Positions 1 to 7,197 of a DNA stretch of 64,000 bases are shown here, piece after piece. Numbering within the stretch: the stretch's first letter is position 1; each line of letters opens with the position of its first letter. Source of the DNA: a virus; IMG/VR virus record IMGVR_UViG_3300004807_000018, positions 18,170-82,169 of that record. The stretch is one strand, 5' to 3'. Below the pieces are notes generated by a model that searched no databases, was not told the origin of the DNA, and saw only the letters and a program-made list of their open reading frames with translations. The translations under genes were made by a program, and so were the position numbers.

Positions 1-575
1 AGCCTTCGAGGTGCCACCTGTCTTCCGTCCGTCACGTCTGTGACCAGCATCATCGGCCCAGTGAAGTTGAAGTAGAACCGCGACCAGCAAGCCTTGTCGT
101 AGATCCTGCGAGCGCGTACGTCTACAGCCTCTTGTGTCTGAAGCTTAAAGTCGACGACCTCGATCGGCACCGCATGGCCAAAGTATTCGGGGGAACTGCC
201 GTCCGGGAAGTGAGGATTCGTGTCTGGAAGGTTGAAGAAGTTGCACGAATCGACTTTGTAGATGGTCCGTGTGATGAGTCCGGCATCCTGGAAGCCAGCC
301 TTCGAAGCGTTCTCCGCGACAGCCCCACCTGTGACGATGACAACGTTGCCTTCTGCCGCGTCGCGAGCAGTTACGACCGTGCCAGCTTGTACAAATCCAT
401 GCTGGATGACCTGGTCGCCGACCTTCGTCGTTCCGTAGGCAGCGCACCACTGAGGCACCCTTTCCTGCCCATCCATCGCGAGCAAGGTGGGGTGATCAAT
501 CTCGAAGATGGCCAGGTTGTTGTAGGGTGGACGCTTTTGCTCAAGCATCCGCAGTACGCCGGTGGGAGTAGGCAT
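1..575 (-). CDS. Late virion protein, N-terminal part, cut by window edge
   Basis: The frame is open from ATG at 575 to the window edge (191 codons), so the C-terminus is missing. The ATG overlaps the stop of the upstream 674-residue gene by one base (TAATG), which places it in the same late operon. I recognise no domain. The N-terminus (MPTPTGVLRMLEQKRPPYNN) is followed by a mixed alpha/beta-looking, Asn/Asp-rich stretch without signal peptide or membrane segment. By position, distal to the tape measure and next to another large unknown tail-side protein, a minor tail or baseplate protein is likely. That function is inferred from gene order only. Confidence 0.8.
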   Translation of the reverse strand, partial: MPTPTGVLRMLEQKRPPYNNLAIFEIDHPTLLAMDGQERVPQWCAAYGTTKVGDQVIQHGFVQAGTVVTARDAAEGNVVIVTGGAVAENASKAGFQDAGLITRTIYKVDSCNFFNLPDTNPHFPDGSSPEYFGHAVPIEVVDFKLQTQEAVDVRARRIYDKACWSRFYFNFTGPMMLVTDVTDGRQVAPRR

Positions 576-2599
576 TAGCTTGCCGCCTCGTCAAAAAGCA
601 TGTAGCCGCCCGTGAAGTCGGCGCACATCTCAGACATGATGTCGATCATCTGGGTGCCGAACTCAGCGACGTATGCGTCGCCGTCTGCCGAGAACAGTTG
701 AACGTCGAGGTCTGGCACATCGACCATCCATGAGGGGTAGATCGTCGAAGCGCAGATCCGAATGACGTCGGTCGCCTTGAATGGCTGGCCCGTGACCGGA
801 TTGGTCCACGTCCTGAAGTTCGGCACTCGCACCTGTGCAGCCCTTGACCACTCGCCGTCGCATTGAAGGGTGTATTCGCTCCAGTCGGTCGCCGGGTACA
901 CCTGGAACGGGCTTGAGCGGTGGATCTTGCGCGAAGCTGTACGGATGTAGCCACGGAACAGGCACGCAACGTTGCCATGCGAGTCGTACGTCGTCCAGAT
1001 TGCGATTGGCAGGCGGTTGACTTCCTGGATGTACTGGAGTTCGTTCAGGTAGTCAGCCACCACCACCGTGGCGCTCTCGGCACCAGGATCGGCTTGCTGA
1101 GGGGTGATCGTAATCGACTCGACAGCGTTTTTGAGAAGTGCTGGCAGGCTGCCCCGGGCAGAAGGAATCGTGACGGGGGTAACCGGACTCGCGCCGGCGT
1201 AAACAACCGTGCGATCGACTTCGTAGCCCGTGATCGTCGGAGTTTGAGAGAAGTCGGAGTTCGAATTAAGCGTGAACTCCAGTTGAATGTATCGCTGGCC
1301 GACTCCGGAGATCGTCGTGGGCACAAAGGAGATCGTTGCGACCTGGCCTGTCTTTGTGTTGGTCGTCGTCAGTCCCGAATTGACGGCGAGCATTGTGCCG
1401 TTCTCGTCGTAGGCTTTGACGTTCCAAGACGTACCGGATGGAAGGACGCCCGAAAGGTACACATAGATCGGCTCGTCGGTCGTGATCGCGTGCTGGAAGC
1501 ACAGGTAGTCGTCGCGAATGGTCGCGCTTGCGTAATAGATATGGCGCGAAACCTGGATAGATGCTCTGCAGTCGCGAGCAAGATCTACTCGAATCGGAAC
1601 CTTGGTCGTCGGCTGGTCCGAGAGGCGCGGAACGTTGTAGGTCGGCACGTCTCCAGTCGCAGTCTTGATCGCCGCGTGAGCTAGGCCCACCATGGCGTCG
1701 ATGGTGCCGTAATGGCCGGGAGTGACCGTCCAACCCGCCTGGTTGAACGTGATACGGTCACCCTGGTAGTTCTCGTGGGCGTCCTGCCACATTCGCGACT
1801 TGACGCAGATTCGTTCAACTCCCCATGAGACAGCGTTGGCGTTATAGCGCCAGGGGAAGCTAAACCGCTTCTTCCACGTTTGGTTGTTGAGCAGCTCGTA
1901 AACGTAGGCCTTTCCGTCGCCTCGAATCTTGGCGCAGTAGTCGCCCGTGCCAAGAAGGCCAGAATCGTTGACCGCTGCCTGATCGGATCCCGCAGGACCC
2001 ATAAAGTAAAGGTTCGCTAGTGTGGACCTAGGCGAGATCGCCGATCCAGGAGCGATAAACAGGAACGTGATATCGTCCCACGGGTTCACCGCGGACGTTG
2101 AGGAAACCAACACTCGGTCAAGCGGGACAAGGTCCTCTGAAGGGTTAGGGCCAGGAAACGCCGCCTGGTCGCTCGACATCGCATTGTTGCCCCAGTTGGT
2201 CTCAGACGTCGGGTAGCGTGCCGTGAGGTACGGTGCGCCCGTTGTCTGTACGCCCGAGCCGTACGACATCCCAGGGATCGTCTCCTGCGTGAATGCCGGA
2301 GCTTCGAACATGTAGCTCCCAGCCGACGCGTTGCCCGCAGCGGGAGTGAGCACGCCTGACTGAGCAGCAGTCAGCCACGTCGCGGATCCTGGGTCAAGCT
2401 GGTAGGAAGCAATTTGCCAGCCAATTCGAGGAGCCAGAATCGCGTCACTGATGACTGCGGCATTCGAGTGGCACATCTGGTCCGCATCGCGCTGAATGCT
2501 CACCCACGGCTGTAGAGTGCCCGGAAGGTAGTCACCAAACACGACGTAGGTCGTGCGATCGGCAAAGGTGCCAATGGGGGACACAAGAGGCGTTGGCAT
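575..2599 (-). CDS. Large distal tail / virion protein, 674 aa
   Basis: A 674-residue protein with a long run of beta-rich sequence, many Tyr/Trp/Thr residues, no signal peptide and no membrane helix. The middle third (about residues 330-470) reads like jelly-roll or carbohydrate-binding modules (alternating hydrophobic strands, YIQLEFTLNS-type segments). The C-terminal 150 residues resemble a separate globular domain ending in EMCADFTGGYMLFDE. No catalytic motif was recognised. It lies downstream of the tape-measure gene but is separated from it by the cargo island, and a strong leftward terminator sits just upstream of its ATG. A tail tip, baseplate or receptor-binding role is inferred from position and composition. 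Confidence 0.85.
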   Translation of the reverse strand: MPTPLVSPIGTFADRTTYVVFGDYLPGTLQPWVSIQRDADQMCHSNAAVISDAILAPRIGWQIASYQLDPGSATWLTAAQSGVLTPAAGNASAGSYMFEAPAFTQETIPGMSYGSGVQTTGAPYLTARYPTSETNWGNNAMSSDQAAFPGPNPSEDLVPLDRVLVSSTSAVNPWDDITFLFIAPGSAISPRSTLANLYFMGPAGSDQAAVNDSGLLGTGDYCAKIRGDGKAYVYELLNNQTWKKRFSFPWRYNANAVSWGVERICVKSRMWQDAHENYQGDRITFNQAGWTVTPGHYGTIDAMVGLAHAAIKTATGDVPTYNVPRLSDQPTTKVPIRVDLARDCRASIQVSRHIYYASATIRDDYLCFQHAITTDEPIYVYLSGVLPSGTSWNVKAYDENGTMLAVNSGLTTTNTKTGQVATISFVPTTISGVGQRYIQLEFTLNSNSDFSQTPTITGYEVDRTVVYAGASPVTPVTIPSARGSLPALLKNAVESITITPQQADPGAESATVVVADYLNELQYIQEVNRLPIAIWTTYDSHGNVACLFRGYIRTASRKIHRSSPFQVYPATDWSEYTLQCDGEWSRAAQVRVPNFRTWTNPVTGQPFKATDVIRICASTIYPSWMVDVPDLDVQLFSADGDAYVAEFGTQMIDIMSEMCADFTGGYMLFDEAAS

Positions 2600-2615
2600 G
2601 GCGGTCGAAATGAAA

Positions 2616-2645
2616 AAGGCCCACGCCGTTTAGGGCATGGGCCTT
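2616..2645 (-). terminator. Rho-independent terminator, leftward
   Basis: Two 12-nt arms (2616-2627 and 2634-2645) pair with one mismatch around a 6-nt loop. On the minus strand the hairpin is followed at once by five T (2613-2617 region), the classic intrinsic terminator form. It ends leftward transcripts from the cargo island before the 674-residue tail gene. Late transcripts that read through must be antiterminated, or the tail genes must have their own promoter. Confidence 0.8.
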
Positions 2646-2672
2646 GTCGATAGATGTGCGGGCTAGTGGACT

Positions 2673-2852
2673 CTAGTCAAGAATTTCGGATGCCAGAGCG
2701 GCTATCCCTTTCAGGATGAGCGGAGTGTCCGGGTTCGTGGCCCGTCGCTGCGCTTCTCTCATGAGCGCCACCATACGGGGATTGCTTTTGAGCTTTTGGC
2801 AAGCATCCTGATATGCGGCTTCGGACATCGGCTCCAAACTAATACTGTTCAT
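2673..2852 (-). CDS. Small hypothetical protein, 59 aa
   Basis: A 60-codon frame from ATG 2852 to TAG 2675-2673. The product is helical and charged (starts MNSISLEPMSEAAYQDACQK, ends ILKGIAALASEILD) with no membrane segment. It sits between the 173-residue gene and the terminator at 2616-2645. No strong Shine-Dalgarno sequence is visible. Function unknown; it is part of the cargo island. Confidence 0.55.
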   Translation of the reverse strand: MNSISLEPMSEAAYQDACQKLKSNPRMVALMREAQRRATNPDTPLILKGIAALASEILD

Positions 2853-2891
2853 CGGGGTCTCGTCAGGGTCTTTTGATCGTCCGATTAGGAT

Positions 2892-3413
2892 CTATGAATT
2901 CTTGATAACGTAGATCCTCGCCGCGTTAACAGACTTTCTAAGCTTCCGGTTTTCCTCGGTAAGTTCGCTAATTCGATCTGCCAAGCGGTTGTTTTCTTTT
3001 ATGACGTCGAGATAAAGCGCGTGCGAACTATCAAGATCAAACATGATGTCCCGAGCGATATTTGACCCATCAGCTTCGCCTGTGGCGACTCCTTCCACCT
3101 CTCTGGCTGGAATCGTCTCACACTTTTCATTAGTTTCGCTGTATCCCGCCAATCGGATCCATAATGCGATTTTCTCGGGGTTTGGTAAGGATTCTAAGCT
3201 GTGAAATCGACGCCACAAAGAATCTTGTAACCTGTGAAGTCGACGATAAAGACTTGGGCTAGTCCAGTATTCAAGGACTGCAGATTTGATTGTTGTGTAT
3301 TCAGATTTAGGGATTTTTCCGGAGTAGCTCGCAAACACAAAAGAAGCTTCTTCGTCCAAGCTCCTAAATTGGCGACGGTTGAACTGAGTGTCATGGTAGT
3401 TGATTCTTAGCAT
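2892..3413 (-). CDS. Hypothetical protein with C-terminal coiled coil, 173 aa
   Basis: A 173-residue soluble protein. The first 85 residues are rich in Arg, Tyr and Ser; the last 45 (LYLDVIKENNRLADRISELT onward) show heptad spacing of hydrophobic residues typical of a coiled coil. The DNA is clearly poorer in GC than the neighbouring structural genes, a sign of separate origin. It overlaps the upstream 66-residue gene by 7 bases, so the two are probably co-translated. No family recognised. Confidence 0.75.
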   Translation of the reverse strand: MLRINYHDTQFNRRQFRSLDEEASFVFASYSGKIPKSEYTTIKSAVLEYWTSPSLYRRLHRLQDSLWRRFHSLESLPNPEKIALWIRLAGYSETNEKCETIPAREVEGVATGEADGSNIARDIMFDLDSSHALYLDVIKENNRLADRISELTEENRKLRKSVNAARIYVIKNS

Positions 3414-3607
3414 ACTAATCGCATCCCGTTGCTTATCCCGTCCATCGTCTCTCCCTGCTCGCTGGCCGCGCTGTTATCATAAAAAAGGCTTATCGGAAAG
3501 GTTCCCGCGCCTTCTTGAGGACTTGTGACGACCTTATCGACGGCGCACCCTTTCTTCGCTCCGCACGATAAGCAAACGTTATGAAACACCGCTTTTAACC
3601 AGTTCAT
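3407..3607 (-). CDS. Small Cys-containing protein, 66 aa
   Basis: Start chosen at ATG 3607 because GGAG lies six bases upstream. An ATG at 3619 would remove that spacing. The product begins MNWLKAVFHNVCLSCGAKKG and has a CxxC pair with further Cys at residues about 25 and at the C-terminus, which could bind a metal or form disulfides. No domain recognised. It overlaps the start of the 173-residue gene. Confidence 0.6.
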   Translation of the reverse strand: MNWLKAVFHNVCLSCGAKKGCAVDKVVTSPQEGAGTFPISLFYDNSAASEQGETMDGISNGMRLVC

Positions 3608-3686
3608 AGGAGTCTCCATGCGCCAAGCGTTTTCGTGCGCTTCGCGCGGTCGCCCTAAAGGGCTGAAATCTGAGGATTGGCTTTGC

Positions 3687-3719
3687 CGCCCTTCACTTCT
3701 AGTCCAGAAGTGAAGGGCG
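3687..3719. terminator. Perfect 14-bp hairpin between cargo genes
   Basis: Arms 3687-3700 and 3706-3719 are exact reverse complements with a 5-nt loop (AGTCC). There is no T-run on either side, so it may act as an RNA processing or stability element or as a weak terminator rather than a full intrinsic terminator. It follows the stop of the 149-residue gene (leftward). Confidence 0.5.
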
Positions 3720-3728
3720 TCTAGCAGA

Positions 3729-4178
3729 CTACGAGAAGGGCAAAACTTCGACTTCGAGCGCGTTCCGCGCGTCCGTGGCTACGTCCACCCTGCACGGGTA
3801 GCCAGGCGGATACCCGGCGACTGAAAGCCAGCCTTCGACAAGTTGTCCAGGGATGTCAGCCCCGATGCACTCTTCGAGCAAGTAGCCCTTGCGAGCCGTG
3901 AGGGTGAAATGTCCACCGTACGACAGATCGCGCAGCGTCCAGTTGTGGACCTTCCGGTCGTCAAACCAAACCTCAAGGGTCGCTTCTGTCTGGCTTACGT
4001 CGACATGCCCTTCGAGTCTGATCTTCGACTGGTCGAATCTGTAGGTTCGGTCAAGAACTCGACTCAGCGATGCCTGGACTTCAGGGAACCGCACGAGGTC
4101 GATCTCGTTGCCCCGTGCGGGGCGATGACAATTCACATATGGGCTCGAGATTTTCTTTCTCGGCTTTTTCTCGCTCAC
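3729..4178 (-). CDS. Cargo-island paralog A, 149 aa
   Basis: GTG start at 4178 with AAGGAG seven bases upstream. The product is 149 residues, exactly the length of the second copy at 5590-6039. The two align end to end: both share GEIDL/NEIDL near residue 25, EAQASL/EVQASL, ATLEVWF/ADLEVWF, HNWTLRDLSYGG/HYWNLKDLAYGG and GYPPGYPCRVDV/GYPAGYPCRIDV. No signal peptide or membrane segment. The fold looks like an alpha/beta protein with several predicted strands. The antirepressor gene lies directly upstream. A TATACT hexamer on the minus strand near 4215 may give it its own promoter. Function unknown. Confidence 0.8.
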   Translation of the reverse strand: MSEKKPRKKISSPYVNCHRPARGNEIDLVRFPEVQASLSRVLDRTYRFDQSKIRLEGHVDVSQTEATLEVWFDDRKVHNWTLRDLSYGGHFTLTARKGYLLEECIGADIPGQLVEGWLSVAGYPPGYPCRVDVATDARNALEVEVLPFS

Positions 4179-4232
4179 GTAATATCTCCTTCAACAGGTA
4201 CCTTCCTGTTGGTGAGATTAGTATACAAACTT

Positions 4233-5063
4233 CTACTTGTTTTGGAGTCCGATTTCAACGGCGTCTTTCTCTGACCACTTCTTCTGCAGCCAGATGAGGC
4301 CCTTGCCCGTAACAAGGGTTCGGCAGTAAACGTGCGTTTCACCTGTCTTAGCGTGCTTGTAGGACTTTTCCACAACCCGGAAGTAGCCACGCTCCACATA
4401 CTCTTGCTTCGGCACCCAAGAGCGCCCTTCCATCATCACGATGCCTTGCGCCTGAAGGAACTTCCACAACCGCTGCTCGCCGGTCTTCAGCACCTTGGCA
4501 ACCTCGTTAACCACCTGAGCCTCGACTGCGCCCGCTACGTGGTCATGGAACTCCACGACAGGAGCAAGCGCCTTCATCTTCATCTCTAGCGCCTCTTTGG
4601 CCTCCAGTTCGGCGGCATAAGCTCGCAGCGCCTCAGGCAGAGACTTCGGCAGATCGGTCTTGAGCTCCGCCTCACGGGTCTTAATCGCGAAGTAGGTTTG
4701 AGCGGCTGCAATCTCGGGCTTGCGAGGATCGCCGTTCATCGCCACGAGGTAAGCAGCGTAGCGGGTCAGGTGGAAATCGGCTACGGGTATCTGTATCCCG
4801 CCGTGTCGATTGCGACTGTCCTTGATTTTCGTGGCGTCACGAAAAGCTAGAACTACATCTTGTCCAACGTTCGAGGCGGCTGCCCTTGCGCGGTCGATGC
4901 TCTCGGAGAAGTTTTCCCACCGGTCGTACCCAAGAATGGGCATCAAGTCTCGAGCGCTCCAATACTCGGAGCCGTCTTCTCGCACTTTCCGAATCAAGTC
5001 AAACGGAGACGTAATGGCGGAGGATTGACCTCCTGTGGCAAGATAGGTTTCTTTTGTGTTCAT
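4233..5063 (-). CDS. Phage antirepressor: BRO/DinD-like N-domain plus KilAC domain
   Basis: Start chosen at ATG 5063, preceded by GAGGGGGT at good spacing; a GTG at 5114 would add 17 residues without support. The N-terminal domain (about residues 18-120) has the DinD/BRO-N signature: SEYWSARDLMPILGYDRWENF, later LTRYAAYLVAMNGDPRKPEI and AAAQTYFA. The C-terminal 120 residues (VEFHDHVAGAVEAQVVNEVA, LWKFLQAQGIVMMEGRSWVP, VTGKGLIWLQKKW) match phage antirepressor KilAC (ANT). Such proteins bind and inactivate a phage repressor or act on DNA. The repressor here appears unable to self-cleave, so this is a plausible inducer. The segment that usually reads DHFxxxxKM(V/I) is diverged here. Confidence 0.88.
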   Translation of the reverse strand: MNTKETYLATGGQSSAITSPFDLIRKVREDGSEYWSARDLMPILGYDRWENFSESIDRARAAASNVGQDVVLAFRDATKIKDSRNRHGGIQIPVADFHLTRYAAYLVAMNGDPRKPEIAAAQTYFAIKTREAELKTDLPKSLPEALRAYAAELEAKEALEMKMKALAPVVEFHDHVAGAVEAQVVNEVAKVLKTGEQRLWKFLQAQGIVMMEGRSWVPKQEYVERGYFRVVEKSYKHAKTGETHVYCRTLVTGKGLIWLQKKWSEKDAVEIGLQNK

Positions 5064-5096
5064 GGCTGTTACCCCCTCGTACGGGTATTGGCTCAC

Positions 5097-5119
5097 GGGC
5101 GGTGGTAACGACACCGCCC
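5097..5119. repeat. GC-rich hairpin upstream of antirepressor
   Basis: Arms 5097-5104 and 5112-5119 are perfect 8-nt reverse complements with a 7-nt loop. The hairpin lies 34 bases upstream of the antirepressor start, in what would be its 5' leader. It could be an attenuator or regulator site; no T-run follows. Confidence 0.4.
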
Positions 5120-5442
5120 GCTTTGTTCTAGAACCAGGGCCGAGCCTAGGCCCAAATCATGAGTGCTCGTTAAAAGGCGCTACGTCGATCGACATGCAAT
5201 TTCGTGCTCCCCGATATTGGGGACCTCAAATCTTCATAGTCGACGCTCAGGACGTACTCGGTTCTGACTCCTCGATTTCCCGCTCCCCGATTTTGGGGAG
5301 CGGTGTCCTCATATGTCGCATAGCCAGCGCCGTCCACAAAACCGTATTGATGGAACCGATCTCGTGGCGAACGATTGCCGAGTTTAAGATGTGATTGCTC
5401 AAAATTGTCCTCGCAAATAGAACGACAAAAATGCCCAAAAGG

Positions 5443-5486
5443 GGCACCAGATCATTTTCCCGGCGCCGGGAAAATGATCTGGTGCC
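5443..5486. repeat. Perfect 44-bp palindrome encoding a DinD-like decapeptide
   Basis: Arms 5443-5464 and 5465-5486 are exact reverse complements of 22 bases with no loop. The central 30 bases translate as DHFPGAGKMI on both strands. That decapeptide resembles a conserved DHFxxxxKM(I/V) segment of DinD-family proteins, the family of the antirepressor next door. As DNA it could be a binding site, a mobile palindromic element or a relic of a DinD gene. Confidence 0.75.
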
Positions 5487-5509
5487 AGTCGCCGAGCCTG
5501 TCCGTGGCG

Positions 5510-5539
5510 GATCATCTTGCTGGTGTCAGCAAGATGATC
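5510..5539. repeat. 13-bp inverted repeat, second DinD-like motif
   Basis: Arms 5510-5522 and 5527-5539 are perfect reverse complements around GTGT. The 30 bases translate as DHLAGVSKMI (plus) and DHLADTSKMI (minus), the same peptide pattern as the 44-bp palindrome 24 bases away. The two elements share GATCAT arm ends. Confidence 0.65.
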
Positions 5540-5589
5540 GCCATCCTCGATGACCAAGTCTTTCGCGTGTGTGTTCATCGTCGTCAGCG

Positions 5590-6039
5590 CTAGTTGAAGG
5601 GAGCTACGTCGATCGACATGCCGTTCTTGGCGTCTACAGACACGTCGATTCGGCAGGGATAACCTGCGGGATATCCCGACACTTCTAGCCACTCATTGGC
5701 GAATCGGTCTGGCAGATTGCGCTTTGCGCTTGCATCTAGCGACCTTCCGGGGCGAGCGATCACGACAAAGTCGCCACCGTAAGCGAGGTCCTTTAGGTTC
5801 CAGTAGTGGACTCTTCTTTCTCCAAACCAGACTTCAAGATCGGCTTCGGTTTCGCCAGGGTTGACGATCCCGCTGATCTTCAAATCGTCAAGATTGAATC
5901 CGTAGGTCTTTTCCAAGATTCGCTTTAGCGATGCTTGTGCCTCTGGATAATGGGCAAGGTCAATTTCTCCGACCGTGACCGGGCGTCCGATTTTGACGAA
6001 AGGACTAATACTCTTTGCCTTGGCTGTTACACTCTTCAT
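5590..6039 (-). CDS. Cargo-island paralog B, 149 aa
   Basis: Start set at ATG 6039 because the product is then 149 residues, the same length as paralog A, and the two align from the first residue (MKSVTAKAKSISPF with MSEKKPRKKISSPY). An ATG at 6087 would add 16 unmatched residues. Conserved blocks: GEIDLAHYPEAQASLKRILE, ADLEVWFGERRVHYWNLKDL, SGYPAGYPCRIDVSVDA. It is transcribed leftward from the divergent promoter at 6119-6156. Function unknown. Two diverged copies flanking an antirepressor suggest duplication of a module rather than recent copying, since identity is only moderate. Confidence 0.78.
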   Translation of the reverse strand: MKSVTAKAKSISPFVKIGRPVTVGEIDLAHYPEAQASLKRILEKTYGFNLDDLKISGIVNPGETEADLEVWFGERRVHYWNLKDLAYGGDFVVIARPGRSLDASAKRNLPDRFANEWLEVSGYPAGYPCRIDVSVDAKNGMSIDVAPFN

Positions 6040-6118
6040 GTGCTTGCGCTCAGTTCGCAGGCATCGCGCCTCGGGATGGTCGAGCATCGCCGGGGCTTTT
6101 CTTTGCCTGACTGATCGT

Positions 6119-6156
6119 ATTATACACGTATATAAACGTATTCATGCGTGTATAAT
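6119..6156. promoter_or_regulatory. Symmetric divergent promoter/operator
   Basis: Perfect 10-bp inverted repeats ATTATACACG (6119-6128) and CGTGTATAAT (6147-6156), 18 bases apart. Each arm contains a TATAAT -10 box preceded by TG (extended -10), one firing left toward paralog B and one right toward the RHH gene at 6163. The right -10 ends six bases before the ATG, so that transcript would be leaderless. The same element recurs at 61235-61258. Confidence 0.75.
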
Positions 6157-6162
6157 GCTTTT

Positions 6163-6384
6163 ATGAGCGATATGACGCTAAAATCATCCATGCCTCGGAA
6201 GGCCACGGGAATCAAGCGAAAGCCAGTCACTGTCACCCTAGACACGGACACAAGAACCAAGCTTGAATTTGTCGCCTCCGAATACGGGTATAGCTTGAGT
6301 CTGTTCCTTGAACGAGCCGGCTTGTGGTACGCCAAAGAGATCGAAAAGGACCCTTCTAAACTGCGCCAGCCTGCGGAAGACTGA
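6163..6384 (+). CDS. Small ribbon-helix-helix-like regulator, 73 aa, leaderless
   Basis: ATG 6163 lies six bases after TATAAT (6151-6156), so translation probably begins at the transcript's first base. An in-frame upstream start would precede the promoter. The product has a basic N-tail (MPRKATGIKRKP), then VTVTLDTDTRTKLEFVASEY and SLSLFLERAGLWYAKE, a strand followed by two helices as in RHH DNA-binding proteins. It could bind its own inverted-repeat promoter and the matching site at 61 kb. DNA binding is inferred, not shown. Confidence 0.75.
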   Translation: MSDMTLKSSMPRKATGIKRKPVTVTLDTDTRTKLEFVASEYGYSLSLFLERAGLWYAKEIEKDPSKLRQPAED

Positions 6385-6405
6385 CTCGTGGCGTAAAATG
6401 CCGTC

Positions 6406-7197
6406 GTGCTTCAACAAGCAAAGTACTGCGCTCGTTGCCGTTCTGCATGCCATCCATCAATGGCTTTTTGTCCTCAGTGCGGGCAACCTTTCGCGGTTGC
6501 GCAACCGACCTATGCGCCGGTCCAGCCTGCAGCAGCGATTCCACGAACGACCAAAGATCCGGTCGAGTGGAGGTTGTCTGTCGTGTGGCACTGGATCTTT
6601 CTCACGATTGCCACTCTTGCGGCTATCGTGACACTTCAGTACGTCTGCGGGACTTTTCAGGCGTTCTACGCTGAGCGATCGACCGGTGTCAGCAATTCGT
6701 TTGCTGACTGGTTCATCTCAAGAATGGCTTGGATCGCAGCGCTTGGTTTCGTGGTCTCATGCGCGGCTGTCACCTTCATAGGCACGCGCCTAAGGCGACT
6801 CTACGTCTATGAAGCGCCTTATTATTCGGAGTGGAAGAACGCTTTCTGCGGCTACGCTTTTGCGCTCTTTGTGTTTGTTGTTGGAGACGGCCTGCTGACC
6901 CACACCCTTGGAGGCCTTACCCCTTCCTCTGATGGTCAAGGATTCAAACAGGGAATGTCCGAACAAGAAGTGATGAGGGCATTTCCAGATCAGTCGCTCA
7001 CGCCTCGCTCGTATCCTCCAAACAGCCAGATCGAAACCTACGGCGTGTTTGTTGGAACTGGAGACGAGTCGATCGCGGCTGACCTATCGTCGAAGAAGAC
7101 TGCCATGTTTGTGTTTTCTCAAGGGCGTCTTGTTTCAGAGTCGGTTTGCACCTTTACTGACGGCTCAAATATGCCTACCGTCGAACGAGTCTTTTAG
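6406..7197 (+). CDS. Zinc-ribbon membrane protein, 263 aa
   Basis: GTG start at 6406. TAAAAT (6394-6399) ends six bases upstream, so this may be another leaderless gene. Residues 8-25 form a zinc ribbon (CxxC...CPQC). After a Pro/Ala-rich linker come three or four hydrophobic helices (about 58-82, 105-128, 145-165). The C-terminal 80 residues are outside or inside the membrane and contain GMSEQEVMRAFPDQ, reminiscent of SmpA/BamE-type 'G-x-s-x-x-e-V' repeats. It reads against the late operon and its stop overlaps the end of the tape-measure gene. A cargo gene of unknown role, perhaps acting on the host envelope. Confidence 0.8.
   Translation: MLQQAKYCARCRSACHPSMAFCPQCGQPFAVAQPTYAPVQPAAAIPRTTKDPVEWRLSVVWHWIFLTIATLAAIVTLQYVCGTFQAFYAERSTGVSNSFADWFISRMAWIAALGFVVSCAAVTFIGTRLRRLYVYEAPYYSEWKNAFCGYAFALFVFVVGDGLLTHTLGGLTPSSDGQGFKQGMSEQEVMRAFPDQSLTPRSYPPNSQIETYGVFVGTGDESIAADLSSKKTAMFVFSQGRLVSESVCTFTDGSNMPTVERVF

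Larger units (their letters stand above)
5120..5576. other. Non-coding, palindrome-rich leader region
   Basis: About 450 bases with no convincing gene. It holds two related hairpins: 5208-5223 (TCCCC arms) and 5280-5303 (9-bp perfect arms, CCGCTCCCC/GGGGAGCGG, loop GATTTT). It also holds the long palindromes at 5443-5486 and 5510-5539. Short frames on both strands run through it only because the palindromes lack stop codons. Confidence 0.6.
5399..5578 (-). pseudogene. Possible DinD-like fragment, 59 codons
   Basis: A frame from ATG 5578 (MNTHAKDLVIED...) through both palindromes to a stop at 5399. It contains DHLADTSKMI and DHFPGAGKMI. The first residues MNTH resemble the antirepressor start MNTK, so this could be the remnant of a second DinD-type gene with most of its length deleted. 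No good ribosome binding site is seen. It lies 11 bases after the stop of paralog B. Low certainty. Confidence 0.25.

Noticed and set aside
5375-5593. Plus-strand frame through the palindromes encoding DHFPGAGKMI and DHLAGVSKMI
   Set aside because: The same peptide pattern arises on both strands because the DNA is palindromic. There is no start signal and it runs into the end of paralog B; treated as a DNA element.
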